Source of the DNA: Oscillibacter valericigenes
GTDB lineage: Bacteria > Bacillota > Clostridia > Oscillospirales > Oscillospiraceae
Length of the DNA stretch: 64,000 nt
Assembly (NCBI RefSeq): GCF_021531315.1
Contig: NZ_JAFBIQ010000010.1
Location: 1-64,000 of the forward strand
Direction: 5' to 3'
A model generated the notes under the pieces. It saw nothing but the letters and a program-made list of their open reading frames with translations. It had not been told where the DNA came from and did not search any database. Of this stretch, positions 44,843 to 53,535 are shown piece after piece (the first letter of the stretch is position 1; each line of letters opens with the position of its first letter). The position numbers and the translations under genes were made by a program.

Positions 44843-46042
44843 ATGTTCGTTGGATTTTTCTATCTTCTGCGTCAGCGCGGCTTCAAGGTCAGCCTCAACG
44901 AGTGGATGACGCTCATGGAGGGTCTGTCACTCGGTCTGCACCGCTCGACGCTGACTGGTTTTTACGACCTCTGCCGCGCCGTGCTCGTCAAGAGCGAGGC
45001 GGATTACGACAAGTTTGACGCAGCATTTTTGGAGTATTTCAAGGGCGTCCCCTTCCCCGAGGAACTGCTGCCCGAGGAGCTTTTGGACTGGCTCAACCAC
45101 CCGCAAAACGCAGCGGAGGAATTCCGCGCCTTTCTGCGCGAGCAGGGCCTGCCGGAGCGGAGCATCGAGGAGATCCTCAAGATGTTCGAGGAGCGTCTGC
45201 GTGAGCAAAAAGAGGAGCATAACGGCGGCTCGTACTGGATCGGCACAGGCGGCTACTCCAGCTTTGGCAACTCGGGCCACAACCCACAGGGCATCCGCGT
45301 CGGCGGCGAGAGCCGCTACCGCCGCGCCTTTCAGGTCGCGGGCGAGCGCAAGTATCGCGACTTCCGCCGCGACAACACGCTCGACATCCGCCAGTTCCAG
45401 ATGGCCTTCCGCCTGCTGCGGCACTATTCTGACCAGTCGCTCGGCGACAAGACCGAGTTCGATGTGGACGGCACCATCCGCGACACCTGCGACAACGCAG
45501 GCACGCTCAAGGTGCGCTACAAGCGCCCGCGGCGCAACACCGTCAAGGTGCTGATGCTGATGGACTCAGGCGGCTCGATGAGCTACTACTCTCAGCTCTG
45601 CTCGATGCTCTTTCAGGCGGCGCGGCAATCCAACCATTTCAAGGAGCTGCATGTCTACTACTTCCACAACTGCGTTTATTCCACCGTTTACACCGATCCG
45701 CGGATGTACCGCGAGCACGGGGTGTCCACCGAGTGGCTGCTGAAGAATTTTGGCAGCGAGTACAAGGTCATCCTTGTCGGCGACGCGCTGATGGATATGT
45801 ATGAGTTGACCGAAAAACGCTATGATTATCGCTACGGTGCCGGCTCTCTCTCCGGCTTTGACTGGCTCAAGCGTTTCCGCGAGCAATACGACCACCTGAT
45901 CTGGCTCAATCCCGAGGAACCGCCGCGCTACGGCGGCTACTGGGGGCAAAGCTACGGCTACATCGAGCGTCTCATCGACATGTACCCGCTGAGCGTGGAC
46001 GGGCTGGAGTGCGGCATGAAGAAACTGCTGGTGAACAAATGA
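44843..46042 (+). CDS. VWA-domain protein, CoxE-like, partner of the MoxR ATPase
   Basis: 399 residues. An N-terminal helical region (about 1-130), a Gly/Ser/Arg-rich middle (SYWIGTGGYSSFGNSG, RVGGESRYRR), then a VWA domain with a MIDAS-like LMLMDSGGSMSYY starting near 239, where DxGxS replaces the usual DxSxS. Such proteins chelate Mg2+ and bind the ATPase and the client. Start ATG 44843, 4 bp after the MoxR stop. Cytosolic. Operon of two genes ending at a strong terminator. Confidence 0.87.
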   Translation: MFVGFFYLLRQRGFKVSLNEWMTLMEGLSLGLHRSTLTGFYDLCRAVLVKSEADYDKFDAAFLEYFKGVPFPEELLPEELLDWLNHPQNAAEEFRAFLREQGLPERSIEEILKMFEERLREQKEEHNGGSYWIGTGGYSSFGNSGHNPQGIRVGGESRYRRAFQVAGERKYRDFRRDNTLDIRQFQMAFRLLRHYSDQSLGDKTEFDVDGTIRDTCDNAGTLKVRYKRPRRNTVKVLMLMDSGGSMSYYSQLCSMLFQAARQSNHFKELHVYYFHNCVYSTVYTDPRMYREHGVSTEWLLKNFGSEYKVILVGDALMDMYELTEKRYDYRYGAGSLSGFDWLKRFREQYDHLIWLNPEEPPRYGGYWGQSYGYIERLIDMYPLSVDGLECGMKKLLVNK

Positions 46043-46043
46043 C

Positions 46044-46079
46044 AAAAAAGAAGAGCTGCTCGCGCAGCTCTTCTTTTTT
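46044..46079 (+). terminator. Bidirectional terminator, VWA gene / gdhA
   Basis: A 16-bp perfect stem (aaaaaagaagagctgc with its complement) around tcgc, giving a T-run on each side. Confidence 0.92.
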
Positions 46080-46100
46080 GGTTTTCAAAAGCGGTTCTGC

Positions 46101-47453
46101 TTAGAAAATGCCCTGAGCCATCATGGCGTCGGCGACCTTCTGGAAGCCGGCGATGTTGGCGCCAGCGACCAGGTTGTAGCCCAGGCCGTAACGCTCGGCA
46201 GCCTCAACGGAAGCATCGTAGATGTTCTTCATGATGGCTTCCATCTTGGCGTCGACTTCCTCAGCGGTCCAGTAGATACGCTGAGCGTTCTGAGCCATTT
46301 CGAGCTCGGAGACGGAAACGCCGCAGGCGTTGACAGCCTTGGAAGGAGCGACGGTGAGGTGCTTCTGGCTCATCAGGAAGGCCAGAGCATCGTTGGTGGT
46401 GGGCATGTTGCCGACTTCGATGTAGTAAGGAACACCGGACTCGGCGATCTTCTTGGCCCACTCCATGTTGACATCGTTCTGCGTAGCGGCGGGCATGTAA
46501 ACGTCAACATCCTTGACGCCCCAGCACTTCTGGCCCTCGACGAACTCAACGCCGAACTTATCGGCATAGGGCTTGCAGTGCATAGGATCCTTGGCGCGCA
46601 TCTCAAGGATGAAGTTGAGCTTCTCATCACCGCAGACGCCGTCGGGATCGTGGATGTAGCCGTCGGGACCGGCGAAGTAGGTGACCTTGCCGCCGAGCTC
46701 GTCGATCTTCTTCATGATGCCCCAGCCAACATTGCCGTAGCCGGACATGGCGACGCGGATGCCCTTGACTTCCTTGCCGTCGTGCTTGAGGACTTCGCGC
46801 AGATAATAGACAGCGCCGAAGCCGGTCGCCTCGGGACGGAGGATGGAACCGCCGGTGCAGACAGCCTTGCCGGACATGGCGCCGAACTCAGCGGCACCGA
46901 CGATGCGGCGATACTGACCGTACAGATAGCCGACCTCGCGGCCGCCGACACCAACGTCACCGGCGGGGCAGTCGATATCCTGACCGATGTGACGATGGAA
47001 CTCGGTCATGAAGGCCTGGCAGAAGCGCATGACTTCGCCGTCGCTGCGGCCGATGGGGGAGAAGTCGGAACCGCCCTTGGCGCCGCCGATGGGCAGGCAG
47101 GTCAGAGCATCCTTGAAGATCTGCTCAAAGCCAAGGAACTTGACGATGGAGAGGTTGACATTGGAAGCAAAGCGGAGGCCGCCCTTGTAGGGGCCAAGCG
47201 CCGCGTTGTACTGAACGCGGTAGCCGCGGTTGACGTGATACTTGAGCTGATCGTCCATCCACACCACGCGGAACTCGATGGTGCGCTCGGGCTCGACCAT
47301 ACGCTCGAGCAGGCAGGCAGCCTCATACTCGGGGTGTGCGTCGATGACGGGCTCGATAGAAGAAAAGACTTCCTCGACGGTCTGCAGGAATTCGGGCTCA
47401 TTCGCGTTCTTCGCCTTGGTCTCGGCAAGAACTCTTTCGATATAAGCGTTCAT
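46101..47453 (-). CDS. gdhA: Glutamate dehydrogenase (NADP-type, hexameric)
   Basis: 450 residues, the size of small hexameric GDH. Catalytic and substrate motifs are LPIGGAKGGSDFSP (about 121-134, with the active Lys) and DIDCPAGDVGVGGREVGYLYGQYRR; the nucleotide-binding turn is GYGNVGWG. It makes glutamate from 2-oxoglutarate and ammonia, or the reverse in amino-acid-fermenting anaerobes. The leader is 324 bp and could hold regulation, but no riboswitch was recognised. AGGAGG precedes the ATG at 47453. It is the only gene of its transcript. Confidence 0.96.
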   Translation of the reverse strand: MNAYIERVLAETKAKNANEPEFLQTVEEVFSSIEPVIDAHPEYEAACLLERMVEPERTIEFRVVWMDDQLKYHVNRGYRVQYNAALGPYKGGLRFASNVNLSIVKFLGFEQIFKDALTCLPIGGAKGGSDFSPIGRSDGEVMRFCQAFMTEFHRHIGQDIDCPAGDVGVGGREVGYLYGQYRRIVGAAEFGAMSGKAVCTGGSILRPEATGFGAVYYLREVLKHDGKEVKGIRVAMSGYGNVGWGIMKKIDELGGKVTYFAGPDGYIHDPDGVCGDEKLNFILEMRAKDPMHCKPYADKFGVEFVEGQKCWGVKDVDVYMPAATQNDVNMEWAKKIAESGVPYYIEVGNMPTTNDALAFLMSQKHLTVAPSKAVNACGVSVSELEMAQNAQRIYWTAEEVDAKMEAIMKNIYDASVEAAERYGLGYNLVAGANIAGFQKVADAMMAQGIF

Positions 47454-47778
47454 GATAAATAGCCTCCTCTAAATTTACTCGTTGAGAGTATTTCGATGGT
47501 GCTTCCATCTTGTCTGTAAGCCTATCACAAATACGGTTTTTTCACAAGGGGGTTGTTCAAAAATTACTCCATCAGCCTATGAGAAAATTTCCCCCTCTTT
47601 TTGTGCAAACCGCAGAATCATGGCTTAAAAAGTTTCGTTTTTTTGATAATGCCTATTAAAATTCCCGCAATTATTCCGTCATGTCATGTGAAGCATTTGA
47701 ATTTTTTCTGTCATGCCGCAGCAACACATGACAAAAGGAGATGGAATATATTCATCTCCTTTTTGCATATTCACGCTG
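47454..47778. other. Intergenic region between gdhA and the 620-residue membrane protein gene
   Basis: AT-rich, about 325 bp. It holds the gdhA ribosome site, presumably the gdhA promoter (no good hexamer pair found), a small palindrome tgtcatg/catgaca (47709-47733) and a terminator (47733-47764) serving the gene at 47779. No ORF with protein-like features was seen. Confidence 0.6.
47733..47764 (-). terminator. Terminator of the 620-residue membrane protein gene
   Basis: Stem aaaaggagatg/catctcctttt around gaatatatt, 15 bp beyond the stop codon on the minus strand. Confidence 0.75.
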
Positions 47779-49641
47779 TTATGCACCTGCTCGGTCGGGA
47801 AGCTGTGCCCCATCCTGCTCGGTCGGAACAACGGGCTCGCTCTCCCCTTGCGTCTCCTCCTCGAACCAGTTGTAAGGCAGAAGCTCGACGGCATAGACCG
47901 TGTCCCAATAGTCCCCCACCTCGGCCGCGTAATAGTCGATGCGGACCCTGTCGCCGACATTGAGCAGCGGGGCGTTGAGGACGCTTGAAGCGTCGGCACA
48001 GTAGTAGCCGCTTCTATCGGACAGGCGCAGGAAGTAGTGTGAGCTGCCGTCGATGACCGCGGAGCGGATCTCGGTGATCGTACCCTCCACGGAGAGACGG
48101 TCGCTCTCGGTCGGCTGGTCGATGCTGGTCTGCTCGTCGCTGATGAGATTGTTCTGGCGCAGCATCTTGCGGTAGTTCGACTCACATTCGGCGACCGTCG
48201 CGCCGGTGGCGACGATCTGATACTGGTTAACGTTGACCATGGCGTACATCTTCACCAGCTCGCTCGCGTCCTTGAGCGCCATGAAGTAGGTGGGCTGTTC
48301 GGCGACGTTCAGAAGCAGCGGGAAGGTCGCCTTGTAGCGCAGGTTCTGCACCTGACCCTCGGCGCTGTCCATCGCGCTGTACTCGGTCGCGCCGGCGCAG
48401 GGATAGTACTTCGTCTCCTTCGTGCGCTGGTTGGAGAGCAGGAAGCCGACGTTGCTCTCGTCGCCGCCGACGCTGGTAACGCCGGTGTAGAGGTAGACAT
48501 CGTCTCCCTCGGCGATGTAATTGTAGCCCGAGGTCGTGACGGTGACGTCGCGCTGGCCGAGGATGGAGTTGATGAAGCCGTTGTGATACATACCGTAGTA
48601 GTCATACTGCGCGATGATCAGCTCAGCGGAGTAGACATGATCCACCCACTCCGGCGGCTGGGCGTAGTATTCGCTCTCGCCGGTGATGGCATTGACGAGC
48701 ACCGCGCCGTTGTTGTCCGTGCCGCCGAAAAGACCGATGGTCTTCTCCTTCTTGGCGCAGACCCAGTAGGGTGTACCGTCCTCGTCGATCTCAAAGACCG
48801 GCTCTTCAAACATGAAGGTCGGGTAGTGAAAGCGGAGGTAGCGGTAGAGATTGCGGGAGAAATGCTCGGCGGTGGTGTACTTCATGCCCTCCTCGAGACG
48901 GACGACGTCCACGCTCTGATCGACCATGTCGATGATAAGGTAAGCGGGCAGGCCCGCCGAGCGGTTGTTGAACCACTTGATGAGGTCGCCGTAGCGCAGC
49001 GGGGTAACGCGCACGGGTCGGCCGTGGTAGTTGATCTGGGTATAGTCCTCGGCAACCTCGAACTGCGAGACCATGTCGCTCAGCTCGCCGAGCTTGCGGT
49101 CGCCGAGCTTCTCGGCGCTGTCCTTATCGAGCATGGGGATGCGGTCGTAGGCGACCTCGGCGATCTCGGAGGAGAAGTCGCCGGACTGCACGGTAAGGAG
49201 CTTCTGATAGCTGCCCGCGCGGAACACGACCCACGACGCCGCGCTGCCGACAACGGCGAGGGCGAGCAGTCCCGCGGCGAGGAAGAACGGAACGGTGCAC
49301 TGCTTCTTCACAAAGGAAAAATAGCCCTTCGCGCCCTCACCCTGAAAGCCGGAGGTCAGCAGCGCACAGCCGCAGTAGACGGCGCAGAGCAGCAGCGCGA
49401 AGCCGTAAAACTCCTCCGCGTGGAGGTTGATGGCAGGCAGCTCGACATAGAAATAGACCGCGCTGACCAAAAGCGTGACAAGGGTGTTGATGGCGATGCG
49501 CTTGCCGGGGCTGCCGACGGCCTTGCGCGGCTTGCGCTCGCGCTTGGGAGCAGCGCTCCCCTCTCCCCCGCCGGTGCTGTTCGCGCCGGAAAAATCAAAG
49601 CGGAAGCCGCCGGCGTCGGAGCCGGAAAATTTGATGCCCAT
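47779..49641 (-). CDS. Large membrane protein of unknown function
   Basis: 620 residues. A Gly- and Arg/Lys-rich N-terminus (1-48) precedes three hydrophobic segments (about 49-70, 80-97 and 116-138). The remaining ~480 residues are hydrophilic, Tyr- and acid-rich, predicted outside the membrane. The part near 270-330 (PYWVCAKKEKTIGLFGGT, VNAITGESEYY) resembles PepSY-like repeats. An OB-like C-terminal domain (VEGTITEIRSAVIDG, GDRVRIDYY) is suggested by pattern only. Start ATG 49641 has AAAGGA upstream. Single-gene transcript. No family recognised. Confidence 0.7.
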   Translation of the reverse strand: MGIKFSGSDAGGFRFDFSGANSTGGGEGSAAPKRERKPRKAVGSPGKRIAINTLVTLLVSAVYFYVELPAINLHAEEFYGFALLLCAVYCGCALLTSGFQGEGAKGYFSFVKKQCTVPFFLAAGLLALAVVGSAASWVVFRAGSYQKLLTVQSGDFSSEIAEVAYDRIPMLDKDSAEKLGDRKLGELSDMVSQFEVAEDYTQINYHGRPVRVTPLRYGDLIKWFNNRSAGLPAYLIIDMVDQSVDVVRLEEGMKYTTAEHFSRNLYRYLRFHYPTFMFEEPVFEIDEDGTPYWVCAKKEKTIGLFGGTDNNGAVLVNAITGESEYYAQPPEWVDHVYSAELIIAQYDYYGMYHNGFINSILGQRDVTVTTSGYNYIAEGDDVYLYTGVTSVGGDESNVGFLLSNQRTKETKYYPCAGATEYSAMDSAEGQVQNLRYKATFPLLLNVAEQPTYFMALKDASELVKMYAMVNVNQYQIVATGATVAECESNYRKMLRQNNLISDEQTSIDQPTESDRLSVEGTITEIRSAVIDGSSHYFLRLSDRSGYYCADASSVLNAPLLNVGDRVRIDYYAAEVGDYWDTVYAVELLPYNWFEEETQGESEPVVPTEQDGAQLPDRAGA

Positions 49642-49763
49642 ACGATGTGATCCTTTCTATTGCACACAGCGGTGCCGAATGCTTGATTTTATTGTATTAT
49701 ACCACCTTCATGAGCAAAAACAAGCGCAGCGGCAATTTGTCACGAAATGTTAAAAATTTCCGC

Positions 49764-50591
49764 TCACTCCAAATTCAGCTTTCTGGTGGTGAAGTACCAT
49801 GTGATGAGGTAGAAGATGGCGCAGCTTACCAGCTCGCCTACGAGGGCCATGGTAAAGAAGCTGTGGGCGAACGACATCGCAGCGTGCGCCGACCATGCCT
49901 GAGAAAACCGCTCACTGTCAGCCACGTCGAAGGTCAGGCGAAGCCCCGCAATCTGCACGAGCTGATAAAAGACGAGGAGGAGCACAGCCGTGATCGCGCT
50001 CTTGTGCCGGTTGAAGCTGTATCCGACGGCATAGGCGGCGTAGACGATGAGGGTCGAGACGATCACGCCGAGCACGCAGGCGAGGAAAATCTGCAATATG
50101 AGAAGCATCGCGCCGCTGCGCAGAGAGTCCTCAAGCTGAGAGAAGGCGGAGAACAGGTCGCCAAACAACGCGGGGAATGTGCGCAGGTCGCTCCATGTAG
50201 TCGAGACAACGAGCATCGTAAGCGCCATCACAAGGAATGCCGCGGCGTACCAGACCGCCGAGACGATGAGCTTGGAGAGCAGGAGCCGATGGATGCTCAC
50301 AGGCAGCGTCAGCGTGAGATAGCCCTCGTCGCGGAGTATATGGTTGCGGAAGCGGACCGCGGAGAGCACCAGCGGCGCAAGGCACAGCGCTGCAAGGCCG
50401 AAGATGTAGGCGAGGAAGAGCAAAGAGTAGAGCGTGCTGAAAAAGCGAGCGGTATCGAATCCCCCCCAATACCGGTTCGTCATATACATCGCAGCGCGCA
50501 TGACGAGCGTCAGCGCGAGCATTCCCGCAAAGATGGGCCACATGATGCGGCTTGTTGCGCGAAATTCGTGCTTGATGAGTTTTCTTAGCAT
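49764..50591 (-). CDS. ABC transporter membrane subunit (YtrC/D-like)
   Basis: 275 residues with six hydrophobic segments: about 16-36, 56-77, 105-128, 157-180, 195-216 and 240-262. It begins MLRKLIKHEFRAT, typical of ABC-2-like permeases with a cytosolic N-terminus. It overlaps the ATPase gene by 7 bp and is the last gene of the GntR-ATPase-permease operon, which resembles the cell-wall-antibiotic-responsive ytr systems. Substrate unknown. Confidence 0.8.
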   Translation of the reverse strand: MLRKLIKHEFRATSRIMWPIFAGMLALTLVMRAAMYMTNRYWGGFDTARFFSTLYSLLFLAYIFGLAALCLAPLVLSAVRFRNHILRDEGYLTLTLPVSIHRLLLSKLIVSAVWYAAAFLVMALTMLVVSTTWSDLRTFPALFGDLFSAFSQLEDSLRSGAMLLILQIFLACVLGVIVSTLIVYAAYAVGYSFNRHKSAITAVLLLVFYQLVQIAGLRLTFDVADSERFSQAWSAHAAMSFAHSFFTMALVGELVSCAIFYLITWYFTTRKLNLE

Positions 50592-51280
50592 TTGAACACC
50601 TCCCGAAAAAGCTCGTCGACACTCTTGCCTGTTTCGCTGCGGATCGCGTCCACGCTCGTGTGGCGCTCGACGCGGCCGTTTTGCAGGAAGATCACCTCGT
50701 CAAGCACCTGCTCAACATCGGCGATGAGGTGCGTGGAGATGACCACCGAGGCATCCTCGTTGTAGTTGCTGATGATGGTGCGCAGGATGTAGTCGCGTGT
50801 CGCGGGATCGACGCCGCCGATCGGCTCGTCGAGCAGATACAGTCTCGCCGCGCGGGACATGACGAGAACGAGTTGGAGCTTTTCGCGCGTACCCTTGGAG
50901 AGCGCCTTGACGCGCCCGGAGGCATCGAGCCCGAGGCGGGCGATCATCTCCTGCGCGGCGTCGCGGCGAAAGTCCGCGTAAAAGTCCGCGTAGTAGTCGA
51001 CGGTCTGCGCCACGCTCATCCACTCGGGCAGGGCGTTGCGGTCGGGGAGATAGGAAACGATGGCCTTCGTCTCCGGCGAGGGCGCTCTGCCGTCGATCAG
51101 GATTTCGCCGCTCGTGGGGGTGAGCAGGCCGTTTGCCAGCTTGATGAGCGTCGTCTTGCCGCTGCCGTTCGGACCGAGCAGACCGACGATGCGCCCCGGC
51201 TCGACGGCGAGGTCCACGCCGTCGAGGGCGGTCTTGCCGCCGTAGCGCTTGGTGAGCGCCTTACATTCTAAAATACTCAT
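50585..51280 (-). CDS. ABC transporter ATP-binding protein (YtrB-like)
   Basis: 231 residues. Walker A is GPNGSGKT (36-43), the signature is LSKGTREKLQ and Walker B is LYLLDEPIGGVD, with the D-loop and H-loop (STH) following. The start is the ATG at 51280 with AAGGAGG, overlapping the gntR stop (ATGA); a frame open to 51373 lies inside gntR. It powers the permease encoded next. Expression is probably controlled by the GntR repressor. Confidence 0.92.
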   Translation of the reverse strand: MSILECKALTKRYGGKTALDGVDLAVEPGRIVGLLGPNGSGKTTLIKLANGLLTPTSGEILIDGRAPSPETKAIVSYLPDRNALPEWMSVAQTVDYYADFYADFRRDAAQEMIARLGLDASGRVKALSKGTREKLQLVLVMSRAARLYLLDEPIGGVDPATRDYILRTIISNYNEDASVVISTHLIADVEQVLDEVIFLQNGRVERHTSVDAIRSETGKSVDELFREVFKC

Positions 51281-51645
51281 TTTTCTTCCTCCTTCATGCC
51301 TTGCAGCAGAGCGATGACCTCTTCTCTGCCGCAGCCGAGCTTTGCCATTTCGGACAGAAATTCTGCCACGCACCGATCCGCCAGACGAAGCTTTGCATTT
51401 TCGATCATGTGGATATTTTCCGTCACGAAGCGGCCCGCGGTGCGCTGGGAAAATACCAGCCCGTCGCGCTCAAGGTCTGATAGCGCGCGCTGCACCGTGT
51501 TGGGGTTGACGCCCGCCTCTACCGCGAGGTCGCGCACCGAGGGCAGGCGCTCGCCGGGCTGATACGCGCCCGCGATGATGGCCTGCGTCAAGCGCTGTGT
51601 GAGCTGCGTGTAGATGGGGCTGTCGCTGCGGAATTGCCACTCCAT
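51277..51645 (-). CDS. GntR-family repressor, YtrA subfamily
   Basis: 122 residues. An N-terminal winged HTH (about 8-75, LPSVRDLAVEAGVNPNTVQR) is followed by a short C-terminal dimerisation segment, as in YtrA proteins, which lack a large ligand domain. Start ATG 51645 follows AAGGAGG. It is first in the operon and directly downstream of an inverted repeat (51670-51703) that fits its operator. It probably represses its own operon and releases it under cell-envelope stress. Confidence 0.9.
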   Translation of the reverse strand: MEWQFRSDSPIYTQLTQRLTQAIIAGAYQPGERLPSVRDLAVEAGVNPNTVQRALSDLERDGLVFSQRTAGRFVTENIHMIENAKLRLADRCVAEFLSEMAKLGCGREEVIALLQGMKEEEK

Positions 51646-51669
51646 ACGGCTTTCCTCCTTTTCTCGATT

Positions 51670-51703
51670 GTATTGTTGTATTAAGCAATTAGTACAATAA
51701 TAC
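51670..51703 (-). promoter_or_regulatory. Probable operator of the GntR/ABC operon
   Basis: Inverted repeat gtattgttgta (51670-51680) and tacaataatac (51693-51703), 10 of 11 positions matching, 12-bp centre. It overlaps the region where the promoter should be (TTGATG near 51708, TTAATA near 51684). YtrA-type operators are long AT-rich inverted repeats of this kind. Confidence 0.7.
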
Positions 51704-51781
51704 ATCAAGGGCCGTTTGTCAAGAGGATTTTGAAAAAATTTTGAGCAAAAAGGAAGAGGAAAGGTCGCGGACCTTCCCTCT

Positions 51782-53197
51782 TCAAGTGTTTTCCGGTGAG
51801 ATGGGGCGGCGGAGCAGGAGCGTGCGCAGCGCGCGCCAATTGAAAGGATAGATCGGGTAGAGATAGTGCCCGCCGTCGATGGGCTTGGTCGTGACGAGCA
51901 GGGCGACGATGAGGATCGTACCGAGGACAAGCCCCGCCCATCCGATGGCGGCGGCGCCGACGAGCAGCACAAGGCGCAGCAGCTTGAAGGCGTAGCCCAG
52001 CTCATAGCTTGGCTGGGCGAAGTTTGCGATGGCGACGAAGGCCATGTAGGCCAGCACCTCTGGCACGAGCCAGTGCGCCTGCACGGCGAAGTCGCCGAGC
52101 ACGAGCGCACCGATCATCGAAAACGAGTTGGAAAAGACGCTCGGCGTATTGAGCGAGGCGAGCTTTAAAAGATCGACGATAAATTCGGTCAGCAACAGCT
52201 GCGCGAGCAGCGGCATCTCGTATTCGCTCGTGACGGCGAGAAAGCTCAGCGCGCCGTTGGGGAGGTCGGGATCCTGCACAAGCAGATACCACACGGGCGT
52301 GATGAAAAGCGTCAGCAGAAACACGACCACGCGCAAAAGGCGCAGGTATGAGCCGATCAGCGGCGGGAAGTAAAAGTCGTTCGCCTCCTGCACGAAGTCG
52401 AAAAAGCAGGTCGGCAGGATCATGGCGGCGGGCGAATTGTCCACAAGGACAAGGAGGCTCCCCTCCATGACGCTGGCGGTGGCGGTGTCGGGTCGCTCGG
52501 TGTAGCGCACGCGGGGAAAGGGGTCGTACCACTGCCGCCGATCCATCATCGACTCGGCGATGGTCTCCTGCGACATGGAGACAGAGCTTGCATCGATGGC
52601 AGCGAGCTTTGCGCGGACGCGGGCGAGCAGAGCGCGGTCTACCTTGTCCTCCAAATAGCAGAGGACGACATCGGCGCGGGAGTTTTCGGAAATTTTGTGC
52701 CCCTCGAGCGTGAGCTGCGGCGTGCGGATGCGGCGGCGCAGCAGCGCTGCATTCTGCACGACGGACTCGATAAAGCCGTCGTGCGCGCCGCGCAGCACCT
52801 TGCCCGACGACGGCTCCTCCACGCCGCGGGAGGGATAGGACTTTGCGTCGATCAGGATGCAGGCATCGTAGCCCTCGGCGAGCAGCAGCGTCTTGCCGAG
52901 AAAGACGGCGGTGACCGCCTTTTGCACCTCGCGCTCGGCATTGACCTCGCTGAAGGTGATGTAGCGGTCAATGAAGTCCTGCGCCGTTAGCGCGTCGGCG
53001 GTCGACTGCCGCGTCAGCAGAACGCTCACGATGCGCTCGATCACGGCGTCGTCGCCGTAGCCGTCCACAACATACAGGCGGCAGCGGCGGCCGCCCGCGA
53101 CAAGGTCGCGGGTGATGAGGTCAAAGCAGCGCCCGACGCCAAGCAGCAAATCGAGCGTGCCGGTGTCCTGCGCAAAGTGTCCGGTCAAGCACTCCAT
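51782..53197 (-). CDS. GerA-family spore germination protein (SpoVAF-like)
   Basis: 471 residues. The N-terminal soluble domain (about 1-250) shows family motifs (SVSMSQETIAESMM, FPRVRYTERPD, GSLLVLVDNSPAAMILP), then about five membrane segments (near 285-450). It belongs to the A subunits of germinant receptors. There are no GerB or GerC genes next to it, so a SpoVAF-like role beside the SpoVA channel is more likely than a full receptor. Forms an operon with the 68-residue gene upstream (6-bp gap). It supports a spore-forming host. Confidence 0.88.
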   Translation of the reverse strand: MECLTGHFAQDTGTLDLLLGVGRCFDLITRDLVAGGRRCRLYVVDGYGDDAVIERIVSVLLTRQSTADALTAQDFIDRYITFSEVNAEREVQKAVTAVFLGKTLLLAEGYDACILIDAKSYPSRGVEEPSSGKVLRGAHDGFIESVVQNAALLRRRIRTPQLTLEGHKISENSRADVVLCYLEDKVDRALLARVRAKLAAIDASSVSMSQETIAESMMDRRQWYDPFPRVRYTERPDTATASVMEGSLLVLVDNSPAAMILPTCFFDFVQEANDFYFPPLIGSYLRLLRVVVFLLTLFITPVWYLLVQDPDLPNGALSFLAVTSEYEMPLLAQLLLTEFIVDLLKLASLNTPSVFSNSFSMIGALVLGDFAVQAHWLVPEVLAYMAFVAIANFAQPSYELGYAFKLLRLVLLVGAAAIGWAGLVLGTILIVALLVTTKPIDGGHYLYPIYPFNWRALRTLLLRRPISPENT

Positions 53198-53203
53198 CGC
53201 GGT

Positions 53204-53410
53204 CTACCCCTCCTGCCGGTCGAGATAGTCCCAGACATAGCTGGCGACCTCGTCGGGCGTGTGAAGGCTCTGCGCACCGGAGACGAGCCGCCGCTGCTCG
53301 TCGGGCGAAAGGCCGGCATAGCAGCGGTTCGCATTGACATCGCCCGCAAGAAAGGCCTTGAGCAGGCTGTAACCCACACGCTCATCGGACATAAATTCGG
53401 AATTAGACAT
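53204..53410 (-). CDS. Small hypothetical protein upstream of the germination gene
   Basis: 68 residues, MSNSEFMSDERVGYSLLKAF onward, acidic, helical, and without membrane segment or known motif. The start ATG 53410 has GGAGAG at 8 bp; a longer frame from 53482 has none. The 6-bp spacing to the GerA-family gene argues that it is real and co-expressed, perhaps in the forespore. No family recognised. Confidence 0.65.
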   Translation of the reverse strand: MSNSEFMSDERVGYSLLKAFLAGDVNANRCYAGLSPDEQRRLVSGAQSLHTPDEVASYVWDYLDRQEG

Positions 53411-53535
53411 GATGAAAACTCTCCATTCTGCCGCCTGTCGGCGAGCGGCGTACTTGAATTTCCGTGATTTTTGCGCCTGCACAAAAAATCACCTCGGCGG
53501 TAGTATCCGCAGAGGTGATTTCTTTCATTCACTTT

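Noticed and set aside
47454-47640. Riboswitch in the long gdhA leader
   Set aside because: No known aptamer core (glutamine, glycine or ammonium-related) is visible.
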